From contig JAHZKV010000090.1 in the NCBI GenBank assembly GCA_022600215.1, positions 1 to 34,512 of the forward strand: 34,512 bases of DNA, read 5' to 3'. Numbering within the stretch: the stretch's first letter is position 1; each line of letters opens with the position of its first letter. Source of the DNA: a bacterium. GTDB taxonomy: Bacteria > Chlamydiota > Chlamydiia > Chlamydiales > 2-12-FULL-49-11. This document shows, piece after piece, positions 1 through 7,699 of this stretch. The notes under the pieces are model-generated. The model worked only from the letters and a program-made list of their open reading frames with translations. It was not told the origin of the DNA and made no database searches. The translations under genes and the position numbers were made by a program.

Positions 1-2
1 CC

Positions 3-719
3 GATCTCGCTCTCATCTATTTTAAGGAAGAAGGGGTAGATTATGCAGTGATAGAAGTTGGCATTGGTGGTGCATTAGATTCTACCAACATCATTGATTC
101 AGACCTTGCTGTAATTACCAATGTCTCTATGGATCATGCAGATGTCTTGGGAGATACTTTACAAGAGATTGCTTTGCAAAAAGCTGGAATTATTAAAAGC
201 TCCATGCCTGTTGTATTAGGGTATTATGCTAATCTACAAGCGGTGCATAAGCAAATAGAGAAAATGGGGGCAAAAGCTTATATTATGGATTCTTATGAAG
301 ATTATCAGCAGGAGAATAAAGCAATTGCGGATAAAGCTTTAGAGTTGTTAGGAATGAAGACTTGTAAGGAAAAGGCTCATTTGCGAGGAAGGTTTGAGCA
401 ATGTGGAAAGTATGTGTTTGATATGGCTCATAATCAAAATGCTTTTTGGTCTTTAAAAACTAAGGTGGAGAAGCTTTATCCGCAAAAAAATATTATAGCA
501 ATATGGAATATGGCGAAGAATAAAGAGGCGAGAAAATGTTTAGACATCCTTTCTTCTTTTGTAGAGGCAGTGTATTTTTATCCTGTAAATAATGAGCGTC
601 TTCTCTCTTTAGAAGATGTGAAAAGATTAGGCTTAAAAAGCTATGCAGGGCAGGAAGCAGAGGTTATATTAGTTTGCGGCTCCATATATCTTATTTCAGA
701 GCTATTGCCGTTGCAGTAG
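3..719 (+). CDS. folC: Folylpolyglutamate / dihydrofolate synthase, 3' part only
   Basis: This reading frame is already open at the left edge, so the N-terminal ATP-binding P-loop region lies outside the window; about 238 C-terminal residues are present. FolC adds glutamate to folates, and in many bacteria also to dihydropteroate, in the cytosol. Seen here: the Mur-ligase-type motif EVGIGGALDSTN, then ITNVSMDH and LGDTLQEIALQKAGIIK, which match the family signature EVGLGGRLDATN...LGxTxxxIAxEKAGIIK. A later FDMAHNQNA corresponds to the DGAHNP motif of the C-terminal domain, with D and HN kept. A GTG at 48 could look like a start, but it sits inside the conserved EVG motif and is not one. The 3' end overlaps the convergent acpS by 29 bases. 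Identification is firm; the choice between FolC and the closely related FPGS naming is not important. Confidence 0.9.
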   Translation, partial: DLALIYFKEEGVDYAVIEVGIGGALDSTNIIDSDLAVITNVSMDHADVLGDTLQEIALQKAGIIKSSMPVVLGYYANLQAVHKQIEKMGAKAYIMDSYEDYQQENKAIADKALELLGMKTCKEKAHLRGRFEQCGKYVFDMAHNQNAFWSLKTKVEKLYPQKNIIAIWNMAKNKEARKCLDILSSFVEAVYFYPVNNERLLSLEDVKRLGLKSYAGQEAEVILVCGSIYLISELLPLQ

Positions 720-1074
720 CATATTCCTTGCAGTGAGATAGGGATAGATGAAAGGTTGGGGCGTTAAAGTGCTTTTGTGCTTTTTCTGACAAGGATACGT
801 GAGGCTTGCCTTTTGCGTCCTTGGTGATCTCTATATCATGGAAAGCAAGCTTTTCTCCAAAGCCTTCGCCCAAGGCTTTTACAATGGCTTCTTTTGCGCT
901 AAAGCGTGCTGCAAAGGAGGGGATAGGGTCGGCATGTTTCTTACAGTAGGCAATCTCTGCAGTTAAGAAGAGCTTTTCTAAAAAGACATCTCCGTGCTTT
1001 TCTACAGACTTTCTAAAGCGCTCAATACTGATAATATCAGTGCCTAAGCCGAAAATAGACTTGTTTTCATTCAT
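691..1074 (-). CDS. acpS: Holo-[acyl-carrier-protein] synthase
   Basis: AcpS transfers 4'-phosphopantetheine from CoA to the serine of apo-ACP and so activates fatty acid synthesis in the cytosol. The 127-residue length is usual for the family. The N-terminus FGLGTDIISIERF holds the metal-binding aspartate of the GxDxxxxxR motif, and FSAKEAIVKALGEG is the second signature (F-AAKEA-KA-G). HLSLSHCKEYATATAIAL fits the C-terminal HVSLSHxxxxAxAxVI strand. The ATG overlaps the TGA of the upstream PIN/TRAM gene as ATGA, which implies translational coupling in a minus-strand lgt - PIN/TRAM - acpS operon. The 3' end overlaps convergent folC by 29 bases. Confidence 0.95.
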   Translation of the reverse strand: MNENKSIFGLGTDIISIERFRKSVEKHGDVFLEKLFLTAEIAYCKKHADPIPSFAARFSAKEAIVKALGEGFGEKLAFHDIEITKDAKGKPHVSLSEKAQKHFNAPTFHLSLSHCKEYATATAIALK

Positions 1075-2159
1075 ACAGTTTCATGTGGTTCATAGGATTC
1101 GTAAGCATAGGAAGGTTCTTCCTCTTCTACCAGAGCATTGGTGAAAATGATGCGTCCAGCAGAGGTTTGTTTGACAGAGATAACTCTTGTTTCAATTACT
1201 TCCCCAACAAAGCTTCCTCCATTATTGATAACTACCATGGTACCATCTTCTAGGTAACCAACACCTTGTTTTGGCTCTTTTCCATAACGCTGCACTTTGA
1301 TTTCAATAGATTCACCAGTGGACATGATATTTTTTAGGGCGTTTGCAATGTGATTGATGCCAATGTACTCTACTTCGTCAGGCTCTTTGCTGATTTTAGA
1401 GCATTCTGCAGTTAAGATATTAGAACCGGTGACTTTAGCCAGGCGGTGGATCTTCTTACGAATATCGGTAAGATCAGAAAAATCTGTTTCATTTTCTTTT
1501 ACATTTAAGTTTTTGATCTCTTTGATTTTATCTATGGCAGCAATAATTCTTTGGATGGAGCCGCCGCTATGACTTTGAGCAAGCTCAAGTTTTCTCTTTA
1601 AATCTTTGGTAATGAAGGTTGGAATGATCACTTTGTTATTGAGTATTCCGGTAGATAAGAAGTCAAAAATTCTTGGATCACCAAGAGCATGTTCATCCAA
1701 AATGATATTTTTTTCATCCCCAGTTGTTTTATGAAAACGGATAAAGGGGATAGATAGATGGAGTTCTTCTTGGTATACAAGGATTAAGCTCACGGCCAGA
1801 TGAATGGAGAAGAGATAGATCAGTGTTTTAGGGTAGGTTAGAAGGTAAGGAGCAATCTCGTTTCCAGCTGCTGCAGAAAGCAAGAGGCTTTCATAAATGG
1901 TTTCTAAGGCTTTTCCTAAAAAGATCCCAGCAAACAAACCAAGGGTTATGGTTCCCCAAATGCGAAGGGAGTATTTTCGACACAAGCTTTCTAAGTAAAA
2001 AAAGATGGGGGTAGAGGCAGCGCTAAGTACTAAGCCTGCTATTAAGTTATAACCTAAAGCTCCACCAAAAAATGGTCTGAGGAAGGTGATAGATAACATA
2101 ATATAGACAGAAATAAATGATAGGGTAATCATACGAGCAAATGTTTTTGGCGTATTCAT
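1071..2159 (-). CDS. PIN/TRAM domain membrane protein, YacL-like
   Basis: A 362-residue membrane protein resembling Bacillus YacL. About four hydrophobic segments lie in residues 9-130, then a PIN nuclease-like domain (about 150-275), then a TRAM RNA-binding domain (about 282-341). The TRAM part is very typical: YGKEPKQGVGYLEDGTMVV and QTSAGRIIFT. The PIN part keeps D155 and D161 in LDEHALGDPRI, where the family has LDTSVIIDGRI, and probably D232. The family's usual (T/V)ND-NLNKVA acidic motif reads LTAECSKISK at 249-258, so its Asn-Asp is replaced by Ala-Glu and the surrounding signature is lost. RNase activity is therefore doubtful, and the TRAM domain may be the part under selection. An AAAGGA ribosome site lies 8 bases before ATG. 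The gene sits 33 bases after lgt and overlaps acpS. The physiological role of the family is not settled. Confidence 0.85.
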   Translation of the reverse strand: MNTPKTFARMITLSFISVYIMLSITFLRPFFGGALGYNLIAGLVLSAASTPIFFYLESLCRKYSLRIWGTITLGLFAGIFLGKALETIYESLLLSAAAGNEIAPYLLTYPKTLIYLFSIHLAVSLILVYQEELHLSIPFIRFHKTTGDEKNIILDEHALGDPRIFDFLSTGILNNKVIIPTFITKDLKRKLELAQSHSGGSIQRIIAAIDKIKEIKNLNVKENETDFSDLTDIRKKIHRLAKVTGSNILTAECSKISKEPDEVEYIGINHIANALKNIMSTGESIEIKVQRYGKEPKQGVGYLEDGTMVVINNGGSFVGEVIETRVISVKQTSAGRIIFTNALVEEEEPSYAYESYEPHETV

Positions 2160-2192
2160 TTTTTAGTCCTTTGAAAAATGTAAAAACTTATA

Positions 2193-3212
2193 TTAATGCT
2201 CTGAAGCTTTTTTGTCGAGACCTTGTAATGAGGAGAATATAAGATAAATACCTGCTGCAATCATTGGCAAACTTAGTAGTTGGCCTACTTGCAGTACGCT
2301 GTGGATATCGTGAGCAGTCTGTGGGTTTTTAAAGAACTCTAAAAAGAATCTTCCAGTGAAAGATAAGACCATAGCAAGCCCTACATATAAACCTGAAAAC
2401 TTTTTGTAGAGGTTATTTTTCCACATTACAAAAAGCAAGATGGATACAGACATATATAATATGAACTCATACAATGGCATAGGGTGTCTTGGTAGAGGAG
2501 CTCCGCCCGTCGCTGGATGGTCAAAAATAATTGCCCATGGTACATTAGAAGGTGCGCCCAAGATTTCTTGATTGATAAAATTCCCGATGCGAATCCAAGC
2601 ACAAACAAACATGGTGGGAGCGCTGATCATATCCATAAAATTCAAGAAGCTCATAGAGCCATTTTTTCGAATAAACAAATATGCTCCAAGGAGAATAGCA
2701 AGGATGCCTCCATGACTGGCAAGCCCTCCTTCCCAAGTTTTGATAATAAGGATAGGATTTAACAAGTATTCCCAGATATTTTCGTAAAAGAGGATGTGCC
2801 CAAGCCTTGCTCCAATAATGGTACCTAAAATAATATAGATAAGCCCTGCGTCTGCAAAAGCGATGCTCTTTTTTACTAGAGGGGAAACTTTTTCTTGTTC
2901 TTCTAGATAGAGGTATTGATAAAGAGTGTCTTGTTTTGTCTTATCGCTAATGCGTTTACAATAAAAATTATACCATTTTTGGTGCTTTTTGGAGAGGATG
3001 TATCCTTCTGGGATGGTGAATGGTTCTAGATCGTTTGGGATTTCGACTCGATTTAGGTTATAGCGAAGATGTAACCAAATAAAAAATTTATACCCAAAAA
3101 AGAAGGCAGCAGAAAAGATTACCCCATACCACGCAATAGGGTGGTTTAAAAAAGGGATAGTAAAGCAGACTGGGTCTGCATCAAAGTGTAGAAAAAGTAA
3201 TAAAAATTTCAT
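2193..3212 (-). CDS. lgt: Prolipoprotein diacylglyceryl transferase with a long hydrophilic insertion
   Basis: Lgt moves diacylglycerol from phosphatidylglycerol to the lipobox cysteine of prelipoproteins in the inner membrane. Recognised motifs: IAWYG near residue 26, GARLGHILFYE (134-144), EGGLASHGG (161-169, with the conserved His), IRIGNFINQEILG (the Lgt signature, usually GRIGNFINGE), PRHPMPLYE (usually PRHPSQLYE) and GRFFLEFFKNP near the C-terminus. The protein has 339 residues where about 270 is usual; the excess is a charged, aromatic-rich stretch at about 50-118, between the first and second membrane helices. No clear Shine-Dalgarno precedes the ATG. It is the first gene of the lgt - PIN/TRAM - acpS operon and has a consensus -10 box 26 bases before the ATG. 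Two candidate substrates, the small lipoproteins at 10.4-10.75 kb, are in the same window. Confidence 0.95.
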   Translation of the reverse strand: MKFLLLFLHFDADPVCFTIPFLNHPIAWYGVIFSAAFFFGYKFFIWLHLRYNLNRVEIPNDLEPFTIPEGYILSKKHQKWYNFYCKRISDKTKQDTLYQYLYLEEQEKVSPLVKKSIAFADAGLIYIILGTIIGARLGHILFYENIWEYLLNPILIIKTWEGGLASHGGILAILLGAYLFIRKNGSMSFLNFMDMISAPTMFVCAWIRIGNFINQEILGAPSNVPWAIIFDHPATGGAPLPRHPMPLYEFILYMSVSILLFVMWKNNLYKKFSGLYVGLAMVLSFTGRFFLEFFKNPQTAHDIHSVLQVGQLLSLPMIAAGIYLIFSSLQGLDKKASEH

Positions 3213-3237
3213 TTGTCAAATTGCTCTATTTAACTTG

Positions 3238-3243
3238 ATTATA
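3238..3243 (-). promoter_or_regulatory. -10 box (TATAAT) of the lgt operon
   Basis: A perfect TATAAT on the minus strand ends 25 bases before the lgt ATG, giving an expected leader of about 20 nucleotides. There is no good -35: TTGAGG is present but 20 bases away. The box lies just beyond the truncated end of the RHS gene, so the lgt promoter occupies what may once have been RHS coding sequence. Confidence 0.5.
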
Positions 3244-3244
3244 C

Positions 3245-3284
3245 ACCGTAGGGAATTAAGATTCCTCAAGAAAAGCATCTGTAA
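3245..3284 (-). other. Possible decayed continuation of the RHS gene
   Basis: Just after the RHS stop codon, the two shifted reading frames resemble what normally follows at this point in RHS proteins (YRYDAFGEE... then NPYG). One frame reads TDAFLEES, and the other reads YRCFS, a stop, then GILIPYGV and a stop. This suggests point mutations and frameshifts in a formerly longer gene. The stretch is only about 40 bases, so chance resemblance is possible. Confidence 0.3.
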
Positions 3285-6200
3285 TTAAAAATTTTCTATA
3301 CTTTTGATGTAGGAGCCAACTTCTTGAACGTGGCCATTATTATCTACTAAGGCGACGATATTTCCCTGAAGGTCATAAAGAGGAATCAAGGTCTGACCAT
3401 CCAGCTCAATGGAAATAGCAGCACCAATCTTACCATGTTCATCAAGGCCAAATACTTTAAGTCTTTCTATCTCCCCATTTTCATCTACTATAGCAATCTC
3501 GGTCTCTCCATCATATAAGAAGTGAGATATGCCCTCTGGTGTTTCTTTTGAAATCAGGCGGGAAAGGGGATCATATTCAAAAGAGGTATAATTCCCATTT
3601 TCATATTGGATAAAAACGAGTCGCTCTAAAGCATCATACGTTTTCTTACTAATAATATTATCTGGATTATCCTCTTGCTTTTCTTGCTCCATTTCTAGGT
3701 GGAGAGTGCTTTGTTGTTTTGGAGTATTGTCTTTATCAAAACAAACTTCAATCTTATGGAAAGGGGAGAGCAATTTGATCGGTCGTTCTAAGATATCGTG
3801 CTCTGTCGAGGTGGTTCCAAGACCTAATGGTAAGATCTCTTGCATTACCTGTTTTGCTTGATCAAACTTAGAATATTCATGAGAGTAAAGCTTCTGCGAC
3901 TTGCTATTTTTTCTAGATACCTTAACAAGGCAGTTTTTTTCATATTGGTAGTGGATAGAGCTCCCATCTGGTAAATGAAGGGCTTTTTTTCTTCCAAAAG
4001 TATCGTAACTCCAACTAGTGGTAAAGCCATGAAGGCTTGTTTCTTTTTCTAGCTCCCCAAATTTAGAGTACTCAAAATACAGAGATTTATTGGTAAGGAT
4101 ATCTTTGATTTGAACTAGATCTTCCCCCTCATAGAAGTATTGATAAGAGACGCTATTGTCTGAGCTTTCCATGGAAATCTTTCGATCTTGCGGGTCATAT
4201 TGATAGAGGATAGAAATCTCATTTGGAAGGATTTTTTTGTTGCATCTACCTTTTTTATCGTAGATAAATTTGGTAGTTTCGCCACGCTCCGTTTTTTCTG
4301 TCATCAAGCCCATTTTGTTGTAGACATATTCAATGGTATGATCTGCAATGCTTTGCTTAAAGATTCTGCCATCAATGTCATAGTAGGTCTTGCTGGTGGT
4401 AGATGTTCCATTAGGCAAGGTGTGTGTTTCTTCTGTTATTCGCCCTTCAGGATCAAATCGTTTTTCTACTTTTTTGCCACTTGGGTAAAAGATGGTTTCT
4501 TTCTGATCTTCAAATAAGTAGACGGTCTCTTCTTGAAGAGGGTTTGAATGCATGGTAAGCCTTCCTTGCTCATCATAGACATAAAGATCTTCTGCTTCCC
4601 CTTGAGAGGTAGTTTTAAGGGTTCGTACCTTTTGATTTTCTTCATTATACTCATTTTTTGTGTAATCAAAACCGTTATGAGCGCTATCGATTACCTTTCC
4701 TTCCATATCATAGGTCTTTTCTTCTACTAAGGCACCTTCTTCGATACGATAACAATTCCCCTGGTTATTGTAGGCAAAGAGTTTGATTCTTCCAGCATAA
4801 TCTTCCGCTTCTTTGCGACCAAATTCATCATAATAGTATTTGGTGGAAAGACCTCTTTTATTGGTGTACTTGGTTAAATCATAACCTAGGTATTCCCATT
4901 TTTCTTCAAAAGAACCCTGTTTTTTAGAGATAGTTCTGCCTAAATCATCATACTCATAAAAGATTTTGGAGTTATCTTTTAGGGAGGTGGCGATTACATT
5001 CCCATGACGATCATATTTATGGGTAATATTGGTGCCATCAGGATAGAGGATCTTAGTGGGTTTTCCAAGTAAGTTATAGCTCGTTTTGATGATTTGCTGT
5101 GAAGGGGAAACCTCTTTTATTCGGTTTCCAAACACGTCGTACTCATATGACCACTCTGGCCTTACAAGGTTTCCTGAAATCTCTTGCTCTGGAAGGATTT
5201 TTTTAACTAATCTGCCAAATTCATCATAAGTAAAAGTAGTAGAAAATCCATATTCGTTGATCTCTTCCAAGATTTTGCCTTGCAAGTCAAATTGTTTTGT
5301 TGATTCTTTCCCATGGATAACGATGGTTTGAGTTAGGGTATCTGGATAATAGTGGTATTCTTTATAGGGTTTCCCAATCTCTTTTTTACCAAGAATTTTT
5401 CCATTTTCATCATATTCATATTTGTTTATTCCACCAAGTGGGAGTTGTTGCTCAATCAATCTACCAGCAGAATCATAGGCATAAGAGGTGATTGCATTGC
5501 CTTTTTGTTCTTGTACAAGTTTACAGGATCTATCATAGGTATATATTGTACTTAACGGCCCATCAGTTTTTTTAGTAATTAACTTTGTTTGAGGATCGCG
5601 ATAGAAGGTTTTGGCTCGTTCTGTTTTTCCATTATTCCAACGACATCTGGCGCTTGTTAATAGTCCATTCTCATCGTATTGGTTGACTTCTTCAATATCA
5701 CCAATTTTTTTGTGCGCGAGAAGGGTGGTTCCCTCCTTATATCGATAATTGGTGATAACGCCATTATCATTTTTCTGAGTAACAAGATGATTATCATTAT
5801 AGGAATAGGTTTCCACATAAGATTCTTTTTCATTGCTCCACTCTTTTTTAAGGAGGTTCCCATGATTATCGTAGGTAAATAAAGAAGAAAGGAGTCTTTT
5901 CCCATAGCCATCAAAAAGAGTCTTACTTACTATTTTATGAGCTTCCCAATCATATTTTTCTAGACAATAGAGTCTATTCTCTTTCGTGTATTGCTCTATT
6001 TTGGTGATCTTGTTTTCTGCGTGGAAGTACTTAGTGATAGCTCCCCTGAAATCGGTAACGGTTGTTACTCCTTCATCGAAGCAAAAAGAGGCTATTTTTT
6101 GTCCATGCTTATAGAGTTCTTTGACTGCCTCTTTATTTTCATTGTTTGTAAAGTCATAGGTAATAGAGTAAGAGCCGTCTCTAGTGTGGGCTTTGGTAGA

Positions 6201-7067
6201 ATAGAAGGCTTCTTTTTGCTTTGCTTTTGTATAAGAAAAGCTCAGCGTTTTACATCCTGGTTTTTTTAGCGAAGCAAGATATAAAGCGTTTCTTTTGTCA
6301 CCTAGATAAGTTAGATGGTAGTAAAGGACCTTTTGGTCACTTGTCTCTACTTTTAGGTAGTGGTTTTGGCCTGCTTCAAGGGTGATTCGTATCCAAGAAA
6401 TAACATTCTCATTATGTGGATTAACTTTTTTTATGAGCACGCTTTTGTTTTTTTTGTACTCAAAAAGGGTAACTTCGCCGCTAGGAGCAACTTCTTTGAT
6501 TAATCTGTATTGGTAGCCAAGTTTACGATAATAACCCGCAACCGTATCTTTCCAAGTGGTTTTTTTACCGTGTTTTTTGTAATACCTTTTTGTGCCATCG
6601 GCAAGCTCCAAAGTAGCATCTTTGTCATTACGGACAAAGGTGAGTTTGTCATTTATGGGATTTTCACGGTAGCTGCTTGCAGCTGAATAAAAAGGGCTTT
6701 TTCCTAAATCTCTTTCCATTACCAAGCGATTTTTTGGATGCTTAGCTTCTTTGTAAAGAGTTCGACCAGAGGTTTCAATGACCTCGCCATAGTATCCAGA
6801 GCTATTTTTATGAAGGTAGAGTTTTAGGTAAGGGAAAAGGCCAATTTGTTCAAGAGACTGGTAGAATTTATCTTTAGCAGGGGCTTTCTCTAAAACATAG
6901 CAGCCTCTACTTATTGGGATAGGTGCTCCACTTTCCACAACCATATCTTCCGTAGTATACTCTAGCTTTCCGTTACAAAGATTCACTCCATGATAGTGAG
7001 TAGTCTGGGAGTATAAAGGTAGATAAGAAAGAAGGAGGGTAGGGATTATTTTTTTCCAAAGACTCAT
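3285..7067 (-). CDS. Secreted RHS/YD-repeat protein lacking the C-terminal core end and toxin domain
   Basis: A 1260-residue protein with a signal peptide (KK followed by a hydrophobic IIPTLLLSYLPLY core, probably cleaved near residue 20) and dozens of YD repeats such as YDENGLLTSA, YDSAGRLIEQ, YDEFGRLVKK and YDALERLVFI. In known RHS proteins these repeats build a large beta-sheet shell. The sequence runs up to IPLYDLQGNIVALVDNNG, the usual lead-in to the RHS core end, and stops 17 residues later at SIENF. The expected RYDAFGE... and GLxYxxxRxYDPxxGRF region and any variable toxin tip are absent. The start chosen is ATG 7067, which has AAAGG five bases upstream; a GTG two codons earlier lies too close to that site. 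It may be a functional shell or surface protein, or a degenerating gene; the reading frame over 1260 residues is intact. Convergent genes are absent; it sits between lgt and rlmH. Confidence 0.85.
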   Translation of the reverse strand: MSLWKKIIPTLLLSYLPLYSQTTHYHGVNLCNGKLEYTTEDMVVESGAPIPISRGCYVLEKAPAKDKFYQSLEQIGLFPYLKLYLHKNSSGYYGEVIETSGRTLYKEAKHPKNRLVMERDLGKSPFYSAASSYRENPINDKLTFVRNDKDATLELADGTKRYYKKHGKKTTWKDTVAGYYRKLGYQYRLIKEVAPSGEVTLFEYKKNKSVLIKKVNPHNENVISWIRITLEAGQNHYLKVETSDQKVLYYHLTYLGDKRNALYLASLKKPGCKTLSFSYTKAKQKEAFYSTKAHTRDGSYSITYDFTNNENKEAVKELYKHGQKIASFCFDEGVTTVTDFRGAITKYFHAENKITKIEQYTKENRLYCLEKYDWEAHKIVSKTLFDGYGKRLLSSLFTYDNHGNLLKKEWSNEKESYVETYSYNDNHLVTQKNDNGVITNYRYKEGTTLLAHKKIGDIEEVNQYDENGLLTSARCRWNNGKTERAKTFYRDPQTKLITKKTDGPLSTIYTYDRSCKLVQEQKGNAITSYAYDSAGRLIEQQLPLGGINKYEYDENGKILGKKEIGKPYKEYHYYPDTLTQTIVIHGKESTKQFDLQGKILEEINEYGFSTTFTYDEFGRLVKKILPEQEISGNLVRPEWSYEYDVFGNRIKEVSPSQQIIKTSYNLLGKPTKILYPDGTNITHKYDRHGNVIATSLKDNSKIFYEYDDLGRTISKKQGSFEEKWEYLGYDLTKYTNKRGLSTKYYYDEFGRKEAEDYAGRIKLFAYNNQGNCYRIEEGALVEEKTYDMEGKVIDSAHNGFDYTKNEYNEENQKVRTLKTTSQGEAEDLYVYDEQGRLTMHSNPLQEETVYLFEDQKETIFYPSGKKVEKRFDPEGRITEETHTLPNGTSTTSKTYYDIDGRIFKQSIADHTIEYVYNKMGLMTEKTERGETTKFIYDKKGRCNKKILPNEISILYQYDPQDRKISMESSDNSVSYQYFYEGEDLVQIKDILTNKSLYFEYSKFGELEKETSLHGFTTSWSYDTFGRKKALHLPDGSSIHYQYEKNCLVKVSRKNSKSQKLYSHEYSKFDQAKQVMQEILPLGLGTTSTEHDILERPIKLLSPFHKIEVCFDKDNTPKQQSTLHLEMEQEKQEDNPDNIISKKTYDALERLVFIQYENGNYTSFEYDPLSRLISKETPEGISHFLYDGETEIAIVDENGEIERLKVFGLDEHGKIGAAISIELDGQTLIPLYDLQGNIVALVDNNGHVQEVGSYIKSIENF

Positions 7068-7278
7068 TTGCACCTTTATGATTAACTTGTGTTGATATAA
7101 AATTAGGAAACTTTGAAAAACTTATGTTGATCATTTTGCTCAGATTTTAGGAGACTAACATTTTCTAAAATGGTTTTTTTTTATAAAAAACCAGGCAAAA
7201 TCTTAAAAACAGCAGTTTTACAGAATTTTCGAAGTAATTATAAAACTGAACATGGTATTCATTCAATGGTTTTTTTAT

Positions 7279-7689
7279 ATGGGTTATAGGATAAAAATTT
7301 ATTGTGTTGGTCGAAGGCATCCTTCTTATTTAAGTGAGGCGCTGCAAAGCTTTGAAAAGCGTTTGAAAGGGAGTTGCTCTTTTGAGTGGATTATTCTGAA
7401 AACAGACAAAGATCTTATAGAAAAACTAAGCGGCAAAAGCTATTACTGTTTTGAGGTTTTGGGTAAAGAGTATACCTCTGTGCAATTTTCTAAATTCATC
7501 TGCGCTAAAGCTCACTGGAACTTTGTGATAGGGGGAGCTCTTGGCATTCCTTCTGAAGTAAAAAAGGGAGCAAAGGGAGAGATTAGCTTTTCTAAATTTA
7601 CCTTTCCTCATGAAATGGTAAGATTACTGGTATTAGAGCAAATTTATCGTGCTTTTGAAATAGAAAAAAATTCCCCTTATCATAAGTAA
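7279..7689 (+). CDS. rlmH: 23S rRNA (pseudouridine1915-N3)-methyltransferase RlmH
   Basis: A SPOUT-class methyltransferase (YbeA family) that in E. coli methylates pseudouridine 1915 in helix 69 of 23S rRNA on the assembled 70S ribosome. The conserved C-terminal half is clear: FVIGGALGIPSEVKKGA (SAM-site glycines, family LLIGGPxGLS), SFSKFTFPHEMVRLLVLEQIYRAF (family LTLPHxLxRVLLxEQLYRA) and NSPYHK at the end (family NHPYHR). The middle is about ten residues shorter than in E. coli. I chose ATG 7279 because residues RIKIYCVG align with the family N-terminus; an ATG at 7252 would add nine odd residues (WFFY). Neither start has a good ribosome site. It is convergent with the 620-residue gene, with ten bases between their ends. 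Confidence 0.92.
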   Translation: MGYRIKIYCVGRRHPSYLSEALQSFEKRLKGSCSFEWIILKTDKDLIEKLSGKSYYCFEVLGKEYTSVQFSKFICAKAHWNFVIGGALGIPSEVKKGAKGEISFSKFTFPHEMVRLLVLEQIYRAFEIEKNSPYHK

Positions 7690-7699
7690 CAATAAAAGG

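Noticed and set aside
3285..3400. A variable RHS toxin tip with immunity gene
   Set aside because: The protein ends before the conserved core end and the next gene is lgt; no small unknown gene follows that could be an immunity gene.
7172..7192. GGTTTTTT/AAAAAACC hairpin between the RHS gene and rlmH
   Set aside because: It lies upstream of both divergent genes, so it does not terminate either; low-complexity A/T arms form easily by chance.
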